This document shows, piece by piece, positions 15,701 through 26,500 of a DNA stretch of 64,000 bases. The notes beneath the pieces were generated by a model. That model had not been told where the DNA came from and did no database searches. It worked only from the letters and a program-made list of their open reading frames with translations. The stretch is from the NCBI GenBank assembly GCA_009746045.1, contig RPFO01001247.1, forward strand, positions 7,501-71,500, read 5' to 3'. The translations under genes and the position numbers were made by a program. The DNA is from Mesostigma viride. Its lineage: Eukaryota; Streptophyta; Mesostigmatophyceae; Mesostigmatales; Mesostigmataceae. Every line of letters begins with the position of its first letter. The first letter of the stretch is position 1.

Positions 15701-18700
15701 AGCTCAGATGGGCCAATGAAGCCTGTTGCAAGCTCAGGTAGCGAAGGGACCTACGCACAGCTTGCCGCTGCCTCCACCTCCGATGGAACGTGGACATCAT
15801 CGTCCTGGAAGGCCAGGGTGAGGGGAGCGGTCGTTGAAGGGCAGGGGGGTGATGAAGGGTTACGGCTGTCAGCAGCAGGAGCAGCCGCCAACGAGGGCGG
15901 CCACGTGCCCATGGCACTGCTCATCTTGAACACGGTGCTGTACTCACTGCACGACAGCGACATCACTGACAGGGACGAAGACCCTGCAGGGCAGCTGGCC
16001 TGGCTGGAGGCGCAGCTGGCCTCGTGTGTGGCCGAGGTAAAGTTGGGCCTGGCTCGGTCAACGTGAGTCGTCCTTGTTCATACCCTTTCTCCCATTCTTT
16101 CCTCTTTCTCCACCCCCCTCCCGCTTCCTCCGCCTTTGCAACTTGGGCATTTATCTCTGCACTCGTGTGGGTAAAGGTACGTGAGTCCATGACATTGACA
16201 CGTGTATTCTGGCATAGTTTCCTTTCGGCAGCGTGTGGCTGGATCCTTGCCAGGCCCAAGGTATGGGGGCCGGGGGATAGTACTTGGTTCCTTTTCTTGT
16301 CCAAGCCTCTCTATCGCCTTTTTCGCATCGCGTTCACCTGCTGGAGGTCCAAGCTGTGCAACCAATGGGTGGCAATGGCTTCCCCTATAATGCATCAAAG
16401 CCGTTGCCCTGGCAGGCATTTGCCAGGCAGCACCTCACACTTCCAACTGGCATGCTGGTATACAATGCTTGGATGGCATGCCTGGCCGGTGGACGGCATC
16501 ATCGAAGGTAGGTGTTCGCATTGCCAGCTCGCTAGTACAGCTCTCACCGAGTCCGAATTTCGAAGGAGAGCACTGAAGGAGAGCGCCCTGGTCCTGGTGT
16601 CTTCCTACTGCTGACGGCAGCCAGCGAGACTCGTCTGCCTCGGCCTCAGCGCCATACGTTTGTCAGCAGCATGAACATGTGTCTCCAGAACTATCCCCAT
16701 CCATGCAGGAGTCGTGCCCGCATTATTTGCCCGGCCTTGGGACACATCCGCAACCACAGTGAGCGTTGCTGTTTTGGCCGTATTCAATCAGATCGTGTAA
16801 AAAGGAAGAGCATGTGTGAGTACGTGTCGTCAGCTGGCCACAAATCTGGTGGCAGGCGTGCAGTGCCACCGACACATTCCAGGTGGGGGTGTCTGATGTA
16901 GAGTAGAGTAGAGTAGAGTAGAGTAGAGTAGAGTAGAGTAGAGTAGAGTAGAGTAGAGTAGAGTAGAGTAGAGTAGAGTAGAGTAGAGTAGAGTAGAGTA
17001 GAGTAGAGTAGAGTAGAGTAGAGTAGAGTAGAGTAGAGTAGAGTAGAGTAGAGTAGAGTAGAGTAGAGTAGAGTAGAGTAGAGTAGAGTAGAGTAGAGTA
17101 GAGTAGAGTAGAGTAGAGTAGAGTAGAGTAGAGTAGAGTAGAGTAGAGTAGAGTAGAGTAGAGTAGAGTAGAGTAGAGAATATATGCCGTGTAGTCTGCC
17201 TGGCTTGTTCGCCGGTGGGTGCGGAGCGAGCCCCATTGGAATGGGTACCCAGAACTTGGCCATGCGCTGTGGGACCAAGTGTGTCAATACCTTTGTGTTT
17301 TTTGCGAAGCCAATGTGCATTTCCTCTTTTGTCAAAATTAGAAACTGCGTGCACGTCGTTGTCAACGTGGGAGTGGGTTGTGTCCCGCTACTGCAGGGGA
17401 GGAAAGCGCTGATCGCGGGCCACATCCCGCCTGGTGTCGCCAGCCACAACATGCGTGGGTCTCTCTGGAGGAGTTCCTTTGGTGAGGCTCGTCGTGGCTG
17501 TTGCTGTCGCCAGCATGCCAACTGTAATTGCTGCCGTGTCGATTCGTGCTGGTGTTTGGAGGATGAGGACTGTTTAGGGTTTAGGGTGCATTTCATTGAC
17601 GCGGCCGACCCACTCTGGGATGCCTGCCTGGATGCACGCCTGCACTGGCATGAGTTACTTGAGTGTTGAGAGCGAATGGGTAACAAATTTAAACCATCTA
17701 ATTATTAGACGGCATGATGGCATTCCCTGCCGGTGCATCCACCTGCCCCAGCTTTGTCGAGGGGGCCGCTTTGTATCCGTTCAGCCTCTCCCTTCACCAT
17801 GCATATCATTACCCCACACCACCTGTGCCTGCATGCCGCAAACCCCTATTCGCACGGCCCCCCTTCGGCGGGGGTCGCTGCCCCTGCATCTCCCCCAGCG
17901 GAGAAGTACCGCCAGCTCACCACCAAGTACGGGTCGGCCATCGTGGGACACCTGTATGGCCACCTCCACCGGGACCAGTTCCGCATCGTCCAGAGCAATC
18001 CGCCGCAGTTCCTGCGCCAGCTGGGAGCAACGCTGGCGTCCGGGGGAGACGCGCCAGCCAGCTCGGATGTGCTTGATGTGTGCGACAGGAATGTGACAGG
18101 TGGCAGCAAGGCAAGTACCAGCACAGCCGTCGCCCATGTGGCGGCAGCAGCAATGCCCCAGCGGATGCCATCCGGGCGACCTGGGAGAGTCGACACGGGT
18201 CCAGGGGCGGGCATAAACGAGGGAATACAGGACGGCGGTGGCGGTGATGACCTGCCACTTGAAGATGGGGTGGTCCTCATCGCGCCCTCCGTATCCCCCC
18301 TGCGCGACAACAACCCGGGCTTCCGCGTGTTCCACACCGATGAGGACACCAGTCAGCTCACCAACTACGACCAATACGCCACTGCCGTGGCGGTAGGTGG
18401 CTTGGCGCTCATCGTAAATGTGAAACAGGACCGTAGTGGTAGTGGATCGTGGAATGAAGGATGGCTTGCGCTCCTCCACCGTTCGTTATTGAACACTCTG
18501 GGCAGCCAATCATGTGGGGGATGTTGTGCCATACGGTGTGCTGCATGCGTTCTGGTGCTCTTTGGTAATGCTAACTATGTTTGTGCCTGGGGGCTGGGGC
18601 AAGGCAGCAAGGCAGATAAAAAAAGGGCATGTTGCGCCCGCCCGTGTGTGGGCACTGGGTTGCTAGGCGAGGGAAGATGTTCATTTCAATGTGGCCCAAA

Positions 18701-20724
18701 AGAGATAATTGAGGCGGCCAAATGCCACTTTGCCACCTCCCTTCCCTTGGCATCCGTGTGTGCTCCTTGTGTCAAGTGTGTGCCTGTGCCGATTGACACA
18801 GGTGACAGGTGGCTCTTACCATGTGCACAGTTCTTCGCACAGTTCCATGGGTGCAGTTCCTCACAAGCCTGGATAAGTTGGTCGTGACCATCGAGTGCGA
18901 GGCGTCTTTGTCTCGCCCGGCGGTTGTCGTTACGCTTTCCTGCAGCAGTTGCATGGGGCGACCATGCAGAACCGCGTGCTTGCGAAACTATTGGCTAAGT
19001 AGACTTTCATGGTAGTAACTTCATCTGTGTGGCCCGGCCTCCCCTTTCGCCCACCCCTTACGGCCAGCAGCCGTCTACCCCACCACTGCATACCAGCCAA
19101 CCTGCCGACATAGCCTCTCCTGTATGCATATGCGGTGTGGCATGGCCACCCCGCTGCCTCTCTTGCACTCAGCCAAGCAGGGCCATGGCACTCAGGGCGG
19201 ACAGCTTTTTGTAGCATGATCCATGATTACGTGCATTCTTGGCATTAGTATGTCTACTTGCAGCCTTCGATACCATGCGTTGGTGACGTTTGCGAAATCA
19301 TTCGTGCCGCAGTAGTTATCACTCGAATGAACCTGCCGGGCGCCCTGTCTGAGTACGATGCACGCTGCCTGCGTCCGTACGCATGTGTACGTGCGTGCTG
19401 GCAGGATGGCGGTGAGCCCGCGTGGCGTCTAGAGTACTCCGCAACCACCAAGTATGGGCTGGAGTCCATGGCAGCGCGGCAGTGGGCGTGCCTGGCCAAG
19501 TCATTTGTCACGCCCACGCGGCCTGCGGACGGTATGTCTATACGTGAATGGGCATGGACGCCTGCATGGCGCGGTCTGACACATGCGCATGCCGCATTCA
19601 TAGTACAGCCATGCGCAGGGGTCTGATGTATCTTTCAGGTGAAGGCCTCACAAGGCTGCCTGTTTGTTTACCAGAATCGTGTGTGCATAATGCAATTTCA
19701 ATGGCAGCGCCGGACGACCGGTGCTGACCATGTGTCGCTGCGTGGCGATGCCGGTACATGCAAGGGGAGGCTTTGGGGAGCGGGTCCGTGAGAGGTATGT
19801 TGTGCTTGTGGGAAATATATACATACATAGTGCCTGTAGGGAACACCTGCACTCGCCGGAAAAAAGTGCTGCATCGCCTCGCCTCGTTGACCAGCTCAGC
19901 GTCTTTCCAGTCATACATTAGACCGCCTCTGTTGTAGCTTGTGGGGAAAGAAATCACTTTATTCTCGACCGGTATTGTTGTCTTGGTTACTCGATCGGTG
20001 TTGTAGGTTGCCAGATAGGAATCATAATCTCTGCACCAGGATGCCCTGGATGGATGTGCATGTACCTTTACCCCATCTCGTTGCAGGCCCGTCCACCATG
20101 AGTGTCATGAGCCCAGCCCAGCCATCAACCACCAGGGCCCCATTGTCAGGGCTAGACGACCCGAGTCGAGATGTTGGTGGCGATTCGAGCTTGGAGATCC
20201 CAGCCGCCGTCACAGGCTATTGGGACGCCTGGGTGACGAGTGCCAGGCAGCTTCTGCGCTGGGGCCGTGTTGGTAGCTCGGCCCTTGGCAGCCCAGCCAC
20301 TGCTGATGAGGGTAGTGCTGAGGCTGCTCACGATGAGGGTGCTGGTTATGTTGCCGATGATGATGGCAGTTGGGGCGATAGCCCAGGCGACGATCTTATG
20401 GGCACTGTGGATTATGCCGGCGATATCATGGCAGCAGATGGGGGGCAGTGGGGTGGTGGCACGGGTGTCCAAAACCGCAGGGGGGCCCGCCGCCGCCCGC
20501 TGCTGAGCCCCGCGTTTCGCGAGTACTGTTCACTGCGCGGGGCGGAGAGTCACTATGGGATGCTGATGGACGAGCACCGGATGGGGGACTGCTGCATGTC
20601 ATGCCCCTGGAGGGCGCGGTGTGACATTGAGTGTGGCACATTCCACCACTACCGTGCCTGCATACTGGCACTCAGGCGGCTAGTACAGGGGCCGGGTGAT
20701 GCTACACGAGCAATGGACGAGTGA
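9792..20724 (+). CDS. Acid sphingomyelinase-like phosphodiesterase, type II membrane protein (10 exons)
   Basis: Exons: 9792-10039, 10392-10475, 11664-11799, 12564-12637, 14409-14475, 15545-16036, 17397-17454, 17899-18392, 19405-19531, 20087-20724. Every junction is GT-AG and phase-consistent, giving about 805 residues. It should hydrolyse phosphodiesters such as sphingomyelin or nucleotides in the lumen or outside the cell, as SMPD1/SMPDL3 proteins do. Metallophosphatase motifs appear in order: QLTDVHLD (D75, H77), VTGD (D138), GNNEFYP (N176), GHIPPG (H376) and YGHLHRD (H408, H410). Further family signatures are GRYGCDS, TFLKGGYY, LNTVLYS, DPAGQLAWLE, NNPGFRVF, WRLEY and a Cys-rich C-terminus. 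A hydrophobic segment at about residues 25-44 follows a basic N-terminus and suggests a signal anchor. Low-complexity insertions of about 100 residues interrupt the catalytic domain before LNTVLYS and after YGHLHRD. The start is the first Met before the membrane segment; it is unproven. Confidence 0.88.
10535..11010. repeat. About 31-bp AT-rich minisatellite in intron 2
   Basis: Roughly fifteen degenerate copies of a 31-bp unit built around TTAGTATGTTATATAGTGCT lie inside the second intron of the sphingomyelinase-like gene. Copies differ by substitutions and one short copy lacks about nine bases. Confidence 0.9.
12135..12296. repeat. 54-bp tandem repeat, 3 copies, intron 3
   Basis: Units begin at 12135, 12189 and 12243 (spacing exactly 54), each starting CCTCAGTGTCGCGTCAAAG. 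They lie in the third intron of the sphingomyelinase-like gene, just upstream of a second, 22-bp array. Confidence 0.93.
12343..12516. repeat. 22-bp tandem repeat, about 8 copies, intron 3
   Basis: A 22-bp unit containing CCCCCTCATGCCCATGG is repeated about eight times almost perfectly. It ends about 50 bases before the acceptor of exon 4 (12564), so the pyrimidine-rich repeat forms the upstream part of the acceptor region. Confidence 0.93.
13180..13530. repeat. GC-rich 7-bp repeat and degenerate about 47-bp repeats, intron 4
   Basis: Positions 13186-13270 alternate CCCGCAG and CCCGCTG heptamers. Positions 13270-13530 contain about five degenerate units of the type GTACGGTGCTCGCTTCG followed by CGGCCCGCT. 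All lie in the fourth intron of the sphingomyelinase-like gene. Confidence 0.85.
13884..14170. repeat. 72-bp tandem repeat, 4 copies, intron 4
   Basis: The segment TAGCTGCAGAACCCCCTCGG recurs at 13911, 13983, 14055 and 14127, an exact 72-bp period with one C/T difference. It lies in the fourth intron of the sphingomyelinase-like gene. Confidence 0.95.
14650..14840. repeat. 60-bp tandem repeat, about 3 copies, intron 5
   Basis: Three copies with exact 60-bp spacing, each containing GTGATATGGAGGAAGGT and a GGGGGGAAGC stretch, followed by a partial fourth. They lie in the fifth intron of the sphingomyelinase-like gene. Confidence 0.93.
16896..17176. repeat. (AGAGT)n pentanucleotide array, intron 6
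   Basis: About 55 uniform copies of AGAGT in the sixth intron of the sphingomyelinase-like gene. The minus strand reads LLYST repeats, which generates spurious open frames. Confidence 0.97.
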
Positions 20725-21130
20725 AATGGGCGCTTTAGCATTGATTGCCCATGCATAACCACCATGCATTAGACATGTATGGATTATATCCCCATCTAGT
20801 ACAATATGGCTGGGGAATTAATTTGATTTACACGTAACTGCGTCACGTGATGGTTGGGGCATGATGCAGATGATCTTTGTCTGTTTCGTATAAAATTATT
20901 TTTTAAATTCTTAGAAATTTTCTAAAGAGATGAGCATAGAACTCCGTGGCATGCCTATGCGCATGATGTCCATGCAAGTACTTACATGTATGGCTGCATG
21001 TATCAGGCGCCAAATGATGGATCGACTGCTGAGCCAACAAAGGGGTACCCGCCCGACATGTACTACCTGTACTCAGGTCCAACGTACTGACGCTTGATAC
21101 AGATTCGGAAATGTACATGAGGGCTCCCCA
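20725..21130. other. Downstream flank with a repeat-family hairpin
   Basis: This sequence follows the stop codon of the sphingomyelinase-like gene. At 20831-20849 is CACGTAACTGCGTCACGTG, a one-mismatch copy of the hairpin that marks retroelement ends at 50.3, 51.1 and 52.8 kb, next to AT-rich TTAATTTG sequence. This suggests a minus-oriented element end. Confidence 0.55.
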
Positions 21131-21480
21131 CGGCCCCCACGGTCCATTGGTAGAATGCAGGGTAGAAGGCCTCAGGTGGAGGTTATTGCCGGCGGTGGTC
21201 TCCATCATCACTACTTGCCATCTATCCTTGCGTACCATCTGCCTCCATGTCCCAGACAAACCATTCCCCCCTATGTCCGCGCCCTACTAGGTGCTGGAAT
21301 ACAGAGTGGTGTGCATGCAGGTGCACTTTGTGCACCGGCCCAGCGCAGGCGTAGCTTACACCCTACGCTTGCAGGAAGTAGCCAAGAATGTATTAAAAGC
21401 CGTATGCCCCTTCTCAGGGATATGTGCTACATGTACTCCCACCGGAGATCTATATGTTGTAATTTGTGCACCCTAGAACT
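21120..21480 (+). mobile_element. Degenerate retroelement 3'-end fragments
   Basis: Positions 21130-21190 resemble the reverse complement of 55125-55200 (shared GGTAGAATGCAGGGTAGAAG). Positions 21370-21450 resemble the 3' tails at 58201-58288 and 61218-61310 (GGAAGTAGC, AGAATGTAT, ATGCCCCTTCTC). I read this as truncated copies of the non-LTR elements found at the right of the window. The small overlapping open frames here are not genes. Confidence 0.6.
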
Positions 21481-21699
21481 TTGGCATGCCTGAGGCATGA
21501 GGGAAGGGGGGGTCTTTGCCCCAGCCCTCTGCATGCACACTCGGCATGGTGCTCCGTGACTCCCCATGCAACGGGTGCACGTAAGCTAGTAAGAAAGTAA
21601 GTACTTGCGTGTCATGAGCATGGGCATGCCAAGGAGTACTATATAATCTCATATTAGAAACGCGAGCACGTGTTTAATGAATTAAAATTAATTAATGAA

Positions 21700-22260
21700 T
21701 TATAGTTAAAGGAATGCGTGCTACATGACCTCCCAACGGAGTCAACTACCGTAGTGGTCAAAATCACTTTGCGACAAACCTCTTTGCGAATCGACCTCGC
21801 AAACTACTTTTCATGGGCTTCATTTTGGGTCGCAAAGTTCAAAACTTACCGCGTCGCGCCTGCGCCGTGCCGCACGCAGACAGGTAGAACGAACGCGTGG
21901 CGCCAAAACTTTCGCGCCTTTTGTCACTTGTCATGCGAAAGCCAAAGGTTTAGGCTTGTGCAGCCATGCACGTTGTCTTGGCAGAAGAGCGGGGAGGCCG
22001 GCAGGCCAGCAGGCAGTCAAGCCTGCTGGCCTATAAATTTACAACATCGAGTACCTGCCAGTTGCCACTGACCATAAACAAGTCGATGGGCTCGCAAACC
22101 TAAAACTTTGCCTTCATTTTGGGTCGCAAACTATAAATTTCACCCTGTTTTTGGGTCGCAAAGTAGGTTTGTCGCAAAGTGATTTTGACCACTACGGTAA
22201 TAATTTAACTTAATTCAATATTCTTTTATTGACATACCCACGTGATCTCTCTTTTATTTA
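21700..22260 (+). mobile_element. LINE 3'-end fragment interrupted by the MITE
   Basis: Left of the MITE the sequence reads GCGTGCTACATGACCTCCCA; right of it comes an ATAATTTAACTTAATT tail. Joined, these resemble the 3' end at 61590-61660 (GTGCTACATGATCTCCCAAC, then TTATAATTTAATTTAATT). The MITE therefore appears to have landed in an older LINE tail. Confidence 0.6.
21749..22197. mobile_element. MITE with perfect 33-bp terminal inverted repeats
   Basis: A 449-bp element starts CCGTAGTGGTCAAAATCACT at 21749 and ends with the exact reverse complement at 22197. The terminal inverted repeats (21749-21781 and 22165-22197) are 33 bp and perfect. Both ends are bordered by TA (21747-21748 and 22198-22199), consistent with a TA target-site duplication as in mariner- or PIF-type elements. 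The interior has further GGGTCGCAAA repeats and no transposase, so it is non-autonomous. Confidence 0.9.
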
Positions 22261-23536
22261 CGGGTTGTTATTATTTATTAATGACAATAGAATTCGGCAC
22301 ACGTGTGACATGCCCCTGCGCATAACACGCTTGCAAGTGACTGACTTGTGACTTGCGGATCATGTGACTTTGTTTGAAGGCATAATATGCTAGGCCAAGT
22401 CGTACCGACATGGCTCCAAGGACATAAAGCCTCAGTCGAAACTTCTTTGCATAGCTCTGCTTTTCCCGCACACTGATTGGTGAGGCGGCTGTGGATGATA
22501 TGCGCCTAGCAGGACTAGGTAGCATCAGCTAATATCTGACTGATCCTTCTTGGGGGTGTCTTGAAGAATACATTCCTGAGGGCGTTTGTGAACGCCTGGG
22601 GCAAGTACCTCAACTAAGAATGTTCACAATGGTAGCTGACCAAACGCTGCATGCATGGGCAGTTGCTAAGCAGGGTGAAAGCGCTCAGGGAGGTTGCCAC
22701 CAGCAGGTTAACTCCAGCTGTGTGTGCTATCTACACGCCCTTCAATTAGGCCGTGAAAGTGGGTCATTTTGGATTGTCATCAACCGCTTTTCGATGCCCG
22801 ATAGCACAGGACCATACCTGCAAAGACAGCAAACGACCATTGCAGTTGAATTTGAGGAGAAATTGTCTGTGAGGCAAATGCACAGGTTATCACACAACAA
22901 GCCAGACAATTAAGGGCTTTTTTACCACCAAACATAAAAGTTGCAGATAGCAATTGGCAACAAAAAGCGAATACCCGCCCCCCCACCCACCCCCACCCAC
23001 CCACCATTAGAGGGCTCCCCCCCAAAACACAAACACACACACAGACACACTTGATTCCCCTCAGAATATGGTTTGTGAGGCCACCCATAGCTGAGTGCAC
23101 TGGACATGCGGTTTAGGCATGCAGTCTGAGCCGGTGGGCCGAGGCTTTCTTAAGGAAACCAACCACCTCTTCGTAGGGACGCAACATTTAGGAGATTCTG
23201 GCCACGAGCGATAGGAGCAGGCGAGCAGCCATCAAGGTTGGAGCCAACAAAGGGTCATTGTAACAAACCTAACAAGGCCCCATGTTGACGTCCAACGCAA
23301 AGGTCTGCGCCAACACAAAGGTCCGCGCCATTTACTGCCACAATCTGGGAAAAGAGGTGCAGTGCCAACAAAGATCGGTGCAGCGCGGCATTGTGTCGCT
23401 GCTCCTTATGAATCCGGCCAATGTGAAAGCTGCGCTACCGTACTGAACGGTGCTACTATCCTGAACGGTGCTGCCATAGGGGACGGTGCTGCCATCGTGG
23501 ACGGTGCTGCCAATGTGGACTCCTCTTGCCGGTTAC
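22261..23536. other. Intergenic region with low-complexity stretches
   Basis: This lies between the repeat cluster and the 3' end of the minus-strand coiled-coil gene. It includes a (CCCA)n/(CA)n stretch at about 22976-23050, short GGTGCTGCCAT-type repeats at 23450-23520, and no supported gene. Open frames up to 106 codons show no family signature. Confidence 0.5.
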
Positions 23537-26500
23537 TCACGAGCGGTGTATGCCGCTGATAGTCTGCAGCGCGAGCGTGTAGTTGGCCGACAGCTCCGCA
23601 AACTTTGCCGCCAGCACGTCCGCCCGCTCCTTGGCCACCTCGTACTTGTCCTGTGGCACATTCAGGGATAAAGGATGAGGGCGGGGGGGGGAGAGGAAGG
23701 GAGGGAGGAAACGGGATGTGTGACAGATGCTAGTGTTAGCTTGGGGACACGGTCCTTGTATGCATTCACCTCCTTCAAGCCATGAACATTGAACATTCGT
23801 CTATAATATGGTTCTGCTTGGATGTCATTTATGACGCGCTTATTAAAACATGACATGCCGCAGCATACCTGGGTCACCGATGGGCATAGGCTGCCCATCA
23901 CACCCACACCGGCTTTAGGGTTGAGGTAGAAAAGAAAAATGAAAAGACAGGCGGATGCAGGCCGCACGTCCCACGTTCATGCATCACATGAAGTCAACCT
24001 GCTTTCACACGGCAGCTGTGAGCCTCCACTGTCCTCTTATCCTGCAAAGAAGCAGAACAACTTCACTATTGCACTGCAAAGTGAAGTGACCCAAGTTGGC
24101 ATCAACTGTCAACAACGCCAGCTTGCCTGGAAGTCCGACAGGGAATCCCTCTCCCCAGTCAAGCCGCTCTCACCCTGCTTCCCTCTCACCTTGTACAACC
24201 TTGCACAACCCCCCTCACCTTGTATGACTGCTCCTCTCCTATCGCCAAGCCCTGAGTCGCTGGCACCCGCACACTCCCTTCCTGCACCCCCTCGGTGGCC
24301 CCCGCCCTTTCGCCCTGTGGGACACCCGAGCTTGCCCGTGGAGGCGATCCCTTTGCCCCATCGTGCGCGCTCGCCTCCCGCCCTGAACCAGCCACATCCG
24401 CGGCCTCCACGGCTCCACTGGGCCCCGACGCGCCCGCCTCATGTGCGCCCTCGTCGCCAGCAGCCACGGAGGCCGTGGTTGGGCTGGGTTCGGCGGGCCG
24501 AGGAGCCGCTGCCGCCGCCTTGAGCTCTGCCACGTTGGCGCGCAGCTCCGCATTCACTGCCATGAGGCTGTTGACCTGTAAAGGGGGCAGTTGCCAGAAG
24601 TGAACAAGAGAGGGGACAGCAGCGGACACGGCACGAAACATGGCAGGGAGACCCGATCTCAGTCAGTGGAGAGGATGAAACCTGGGCATGTGCACTATTG
24701 ATTTTTAATTTTTTTTTTAATGCACACTATGCGTGGGTACGCCTAGTAAACCACAGCCCCTGCTCTGCCATACTCGCTTGAGCCATGTGAAACAAAGCCT
24801 GGGGGACTTTGGTTTGGATCGCTGGCGCACCTGCGACCATCGCGCGTGGGAAAGTTGGCCATGGGCATCGGGCAACTGGGCCTTGCAAGTTGACGACAAA
24901 CGTTGGCAGCACCGGATTGTCCCCTTGCGGCAGCGTTCCAAGGGGACGACACAGTGCTGCCAACGTTTGCCTCAGCTTGGTATGTTCCCTATTCGCCGTT
25001 TCTTGTGCTGTTCTTTTTCGTATTCCCTGTTCACTTTCACATGCCCTGCTCTCCGTCGATTGTCCTGGTTGCTGCCAGCACCACGGACGTCTTCTTGCGG
25101 CAATATAGATCACTTTCTCTTTGTGAAGCTCCCTTTGCAACCCAGTGGCCCATGAGCTCCCTTTGCAATGCTATACTCCTCAGGCCCCCACCTGCTGCTC
25201 CCACCGGTGCGCGATCTCCGACGTCTCCTGCAACCCCGCGGTGAGCCCCACATTCTCGCTGAACAGCCGCTCGATCTCCAGCGACAGCGCGTCTACCTCG
25301 GCCAGCAGCTTCTTGTTGCCGACGCCGAGCTTGTGGTTGCGGTCCTCCAACGCGTGCGCCTCGTCTTGAAGCGCCGCGCGTTCACGCTGAAGGGTCCCGG
25401 GGGGGAGACAGAGGAGTGGGGCAGGCAGGGGAAGGGGGGGTAAGCAGGGAAGGGGGGGTAAGCAGGGAAGGGGAAGGGACGCTCCAGGGAGGGCGGCACA
25501 CAGGGGATGGGGGAACGACCCGGTGGGACGCTCGGTGGAGGATTCGGTAAGGCAACCAGGTGGAGGCGTTGGGTGAGACGCGCGCCTCGCGCCGCAGGTG
25601 CAAGAGGGTGCCAAGAAGAGGGAAGAAGCATGAATGAGGCAGGGCAGCGATGTACTCCTATACTTGCGTGATCCTCCCGTACCTCGAGCGCGATGCAGCG
25701 AGACCGCAGGCTCAGCAAGTGCTCGCGCAGGTGAGGATCCGCCTTGTGGAAGATGCCGTCCTCCTCCTTGAGGGGGGACTTGGCGACCGCCTCCGCGCCG
25801 CTGTCGCCCTCTAGAGCGTTCTTGCCATCGGTCTGCATGCCGGCATCCACCAATGCTTTTGGCGGCGGTGGCGGCGGCGGTGGCGGCTCCTTTCTAACGC
25901 TCTCTCCTTGGGGGCCCCCACGGATCTGTGATGAGAGATGAAAGAGAGGTGAGGGCATCGTGATGGTGACGAATGCAAATAGCTACACAACCACTGAAGT
26001 CTTCATCGAGTTGGCCTCATCCTATTGACTTGGCAGGATAGTGCGTGAGGCGAGGGCAGCATGTGGGTGCCTGGTTTCGATACAAGGAAGAGTGCATGAT
26101 GGCAGGCACACAAGCATGCATGGGCATCACAGGAGCGCACAGTAATAGGCTAGCTGCGGCTGTGCGGAGACATGTAGACCGAGAGGGCCACACACGTCAC
26201 CTTAAACGCCTTCACGTGCGAATACCACAAGACCGATTCCTTCATGTGCGAACGGGGCCATGGGGCCATGGGGCCATGGGCGTTGCAAGCCAAGAGCACT
26301 CACCGTGATGACTGACCGTCGTGATGCAGAGAAAAGGGGGAAAAAGTCTGCCATTAGCCTGGCAACTGGTCGACAGGGAAAGCATGACATGTAATCCCCT
26401 CTGTGCCACCAGAGCAGGGAAACTGGGACAGGGACAGGAGAGCTGATCATTAAGGTATGTGTGAGGCAAAGATGCACGTACCGTGATACTATATATATAT

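Noticed and set aside
17733-18887. Single 384-codon plus-strand gene
   Set aside because: Only 17899-18392 matches the phosphoesterase family. The rest is intron read-through past a good GTAGGT donor.
24184-24219. Alternative donor at 24190 for exon 12 of the coiled-coil gene
   Set aside because: The sequence ACAAGGTGAG is duplicated, but using the downstream copy would shift the frame into exon 13. The donor at 24219 keeps phase 0.
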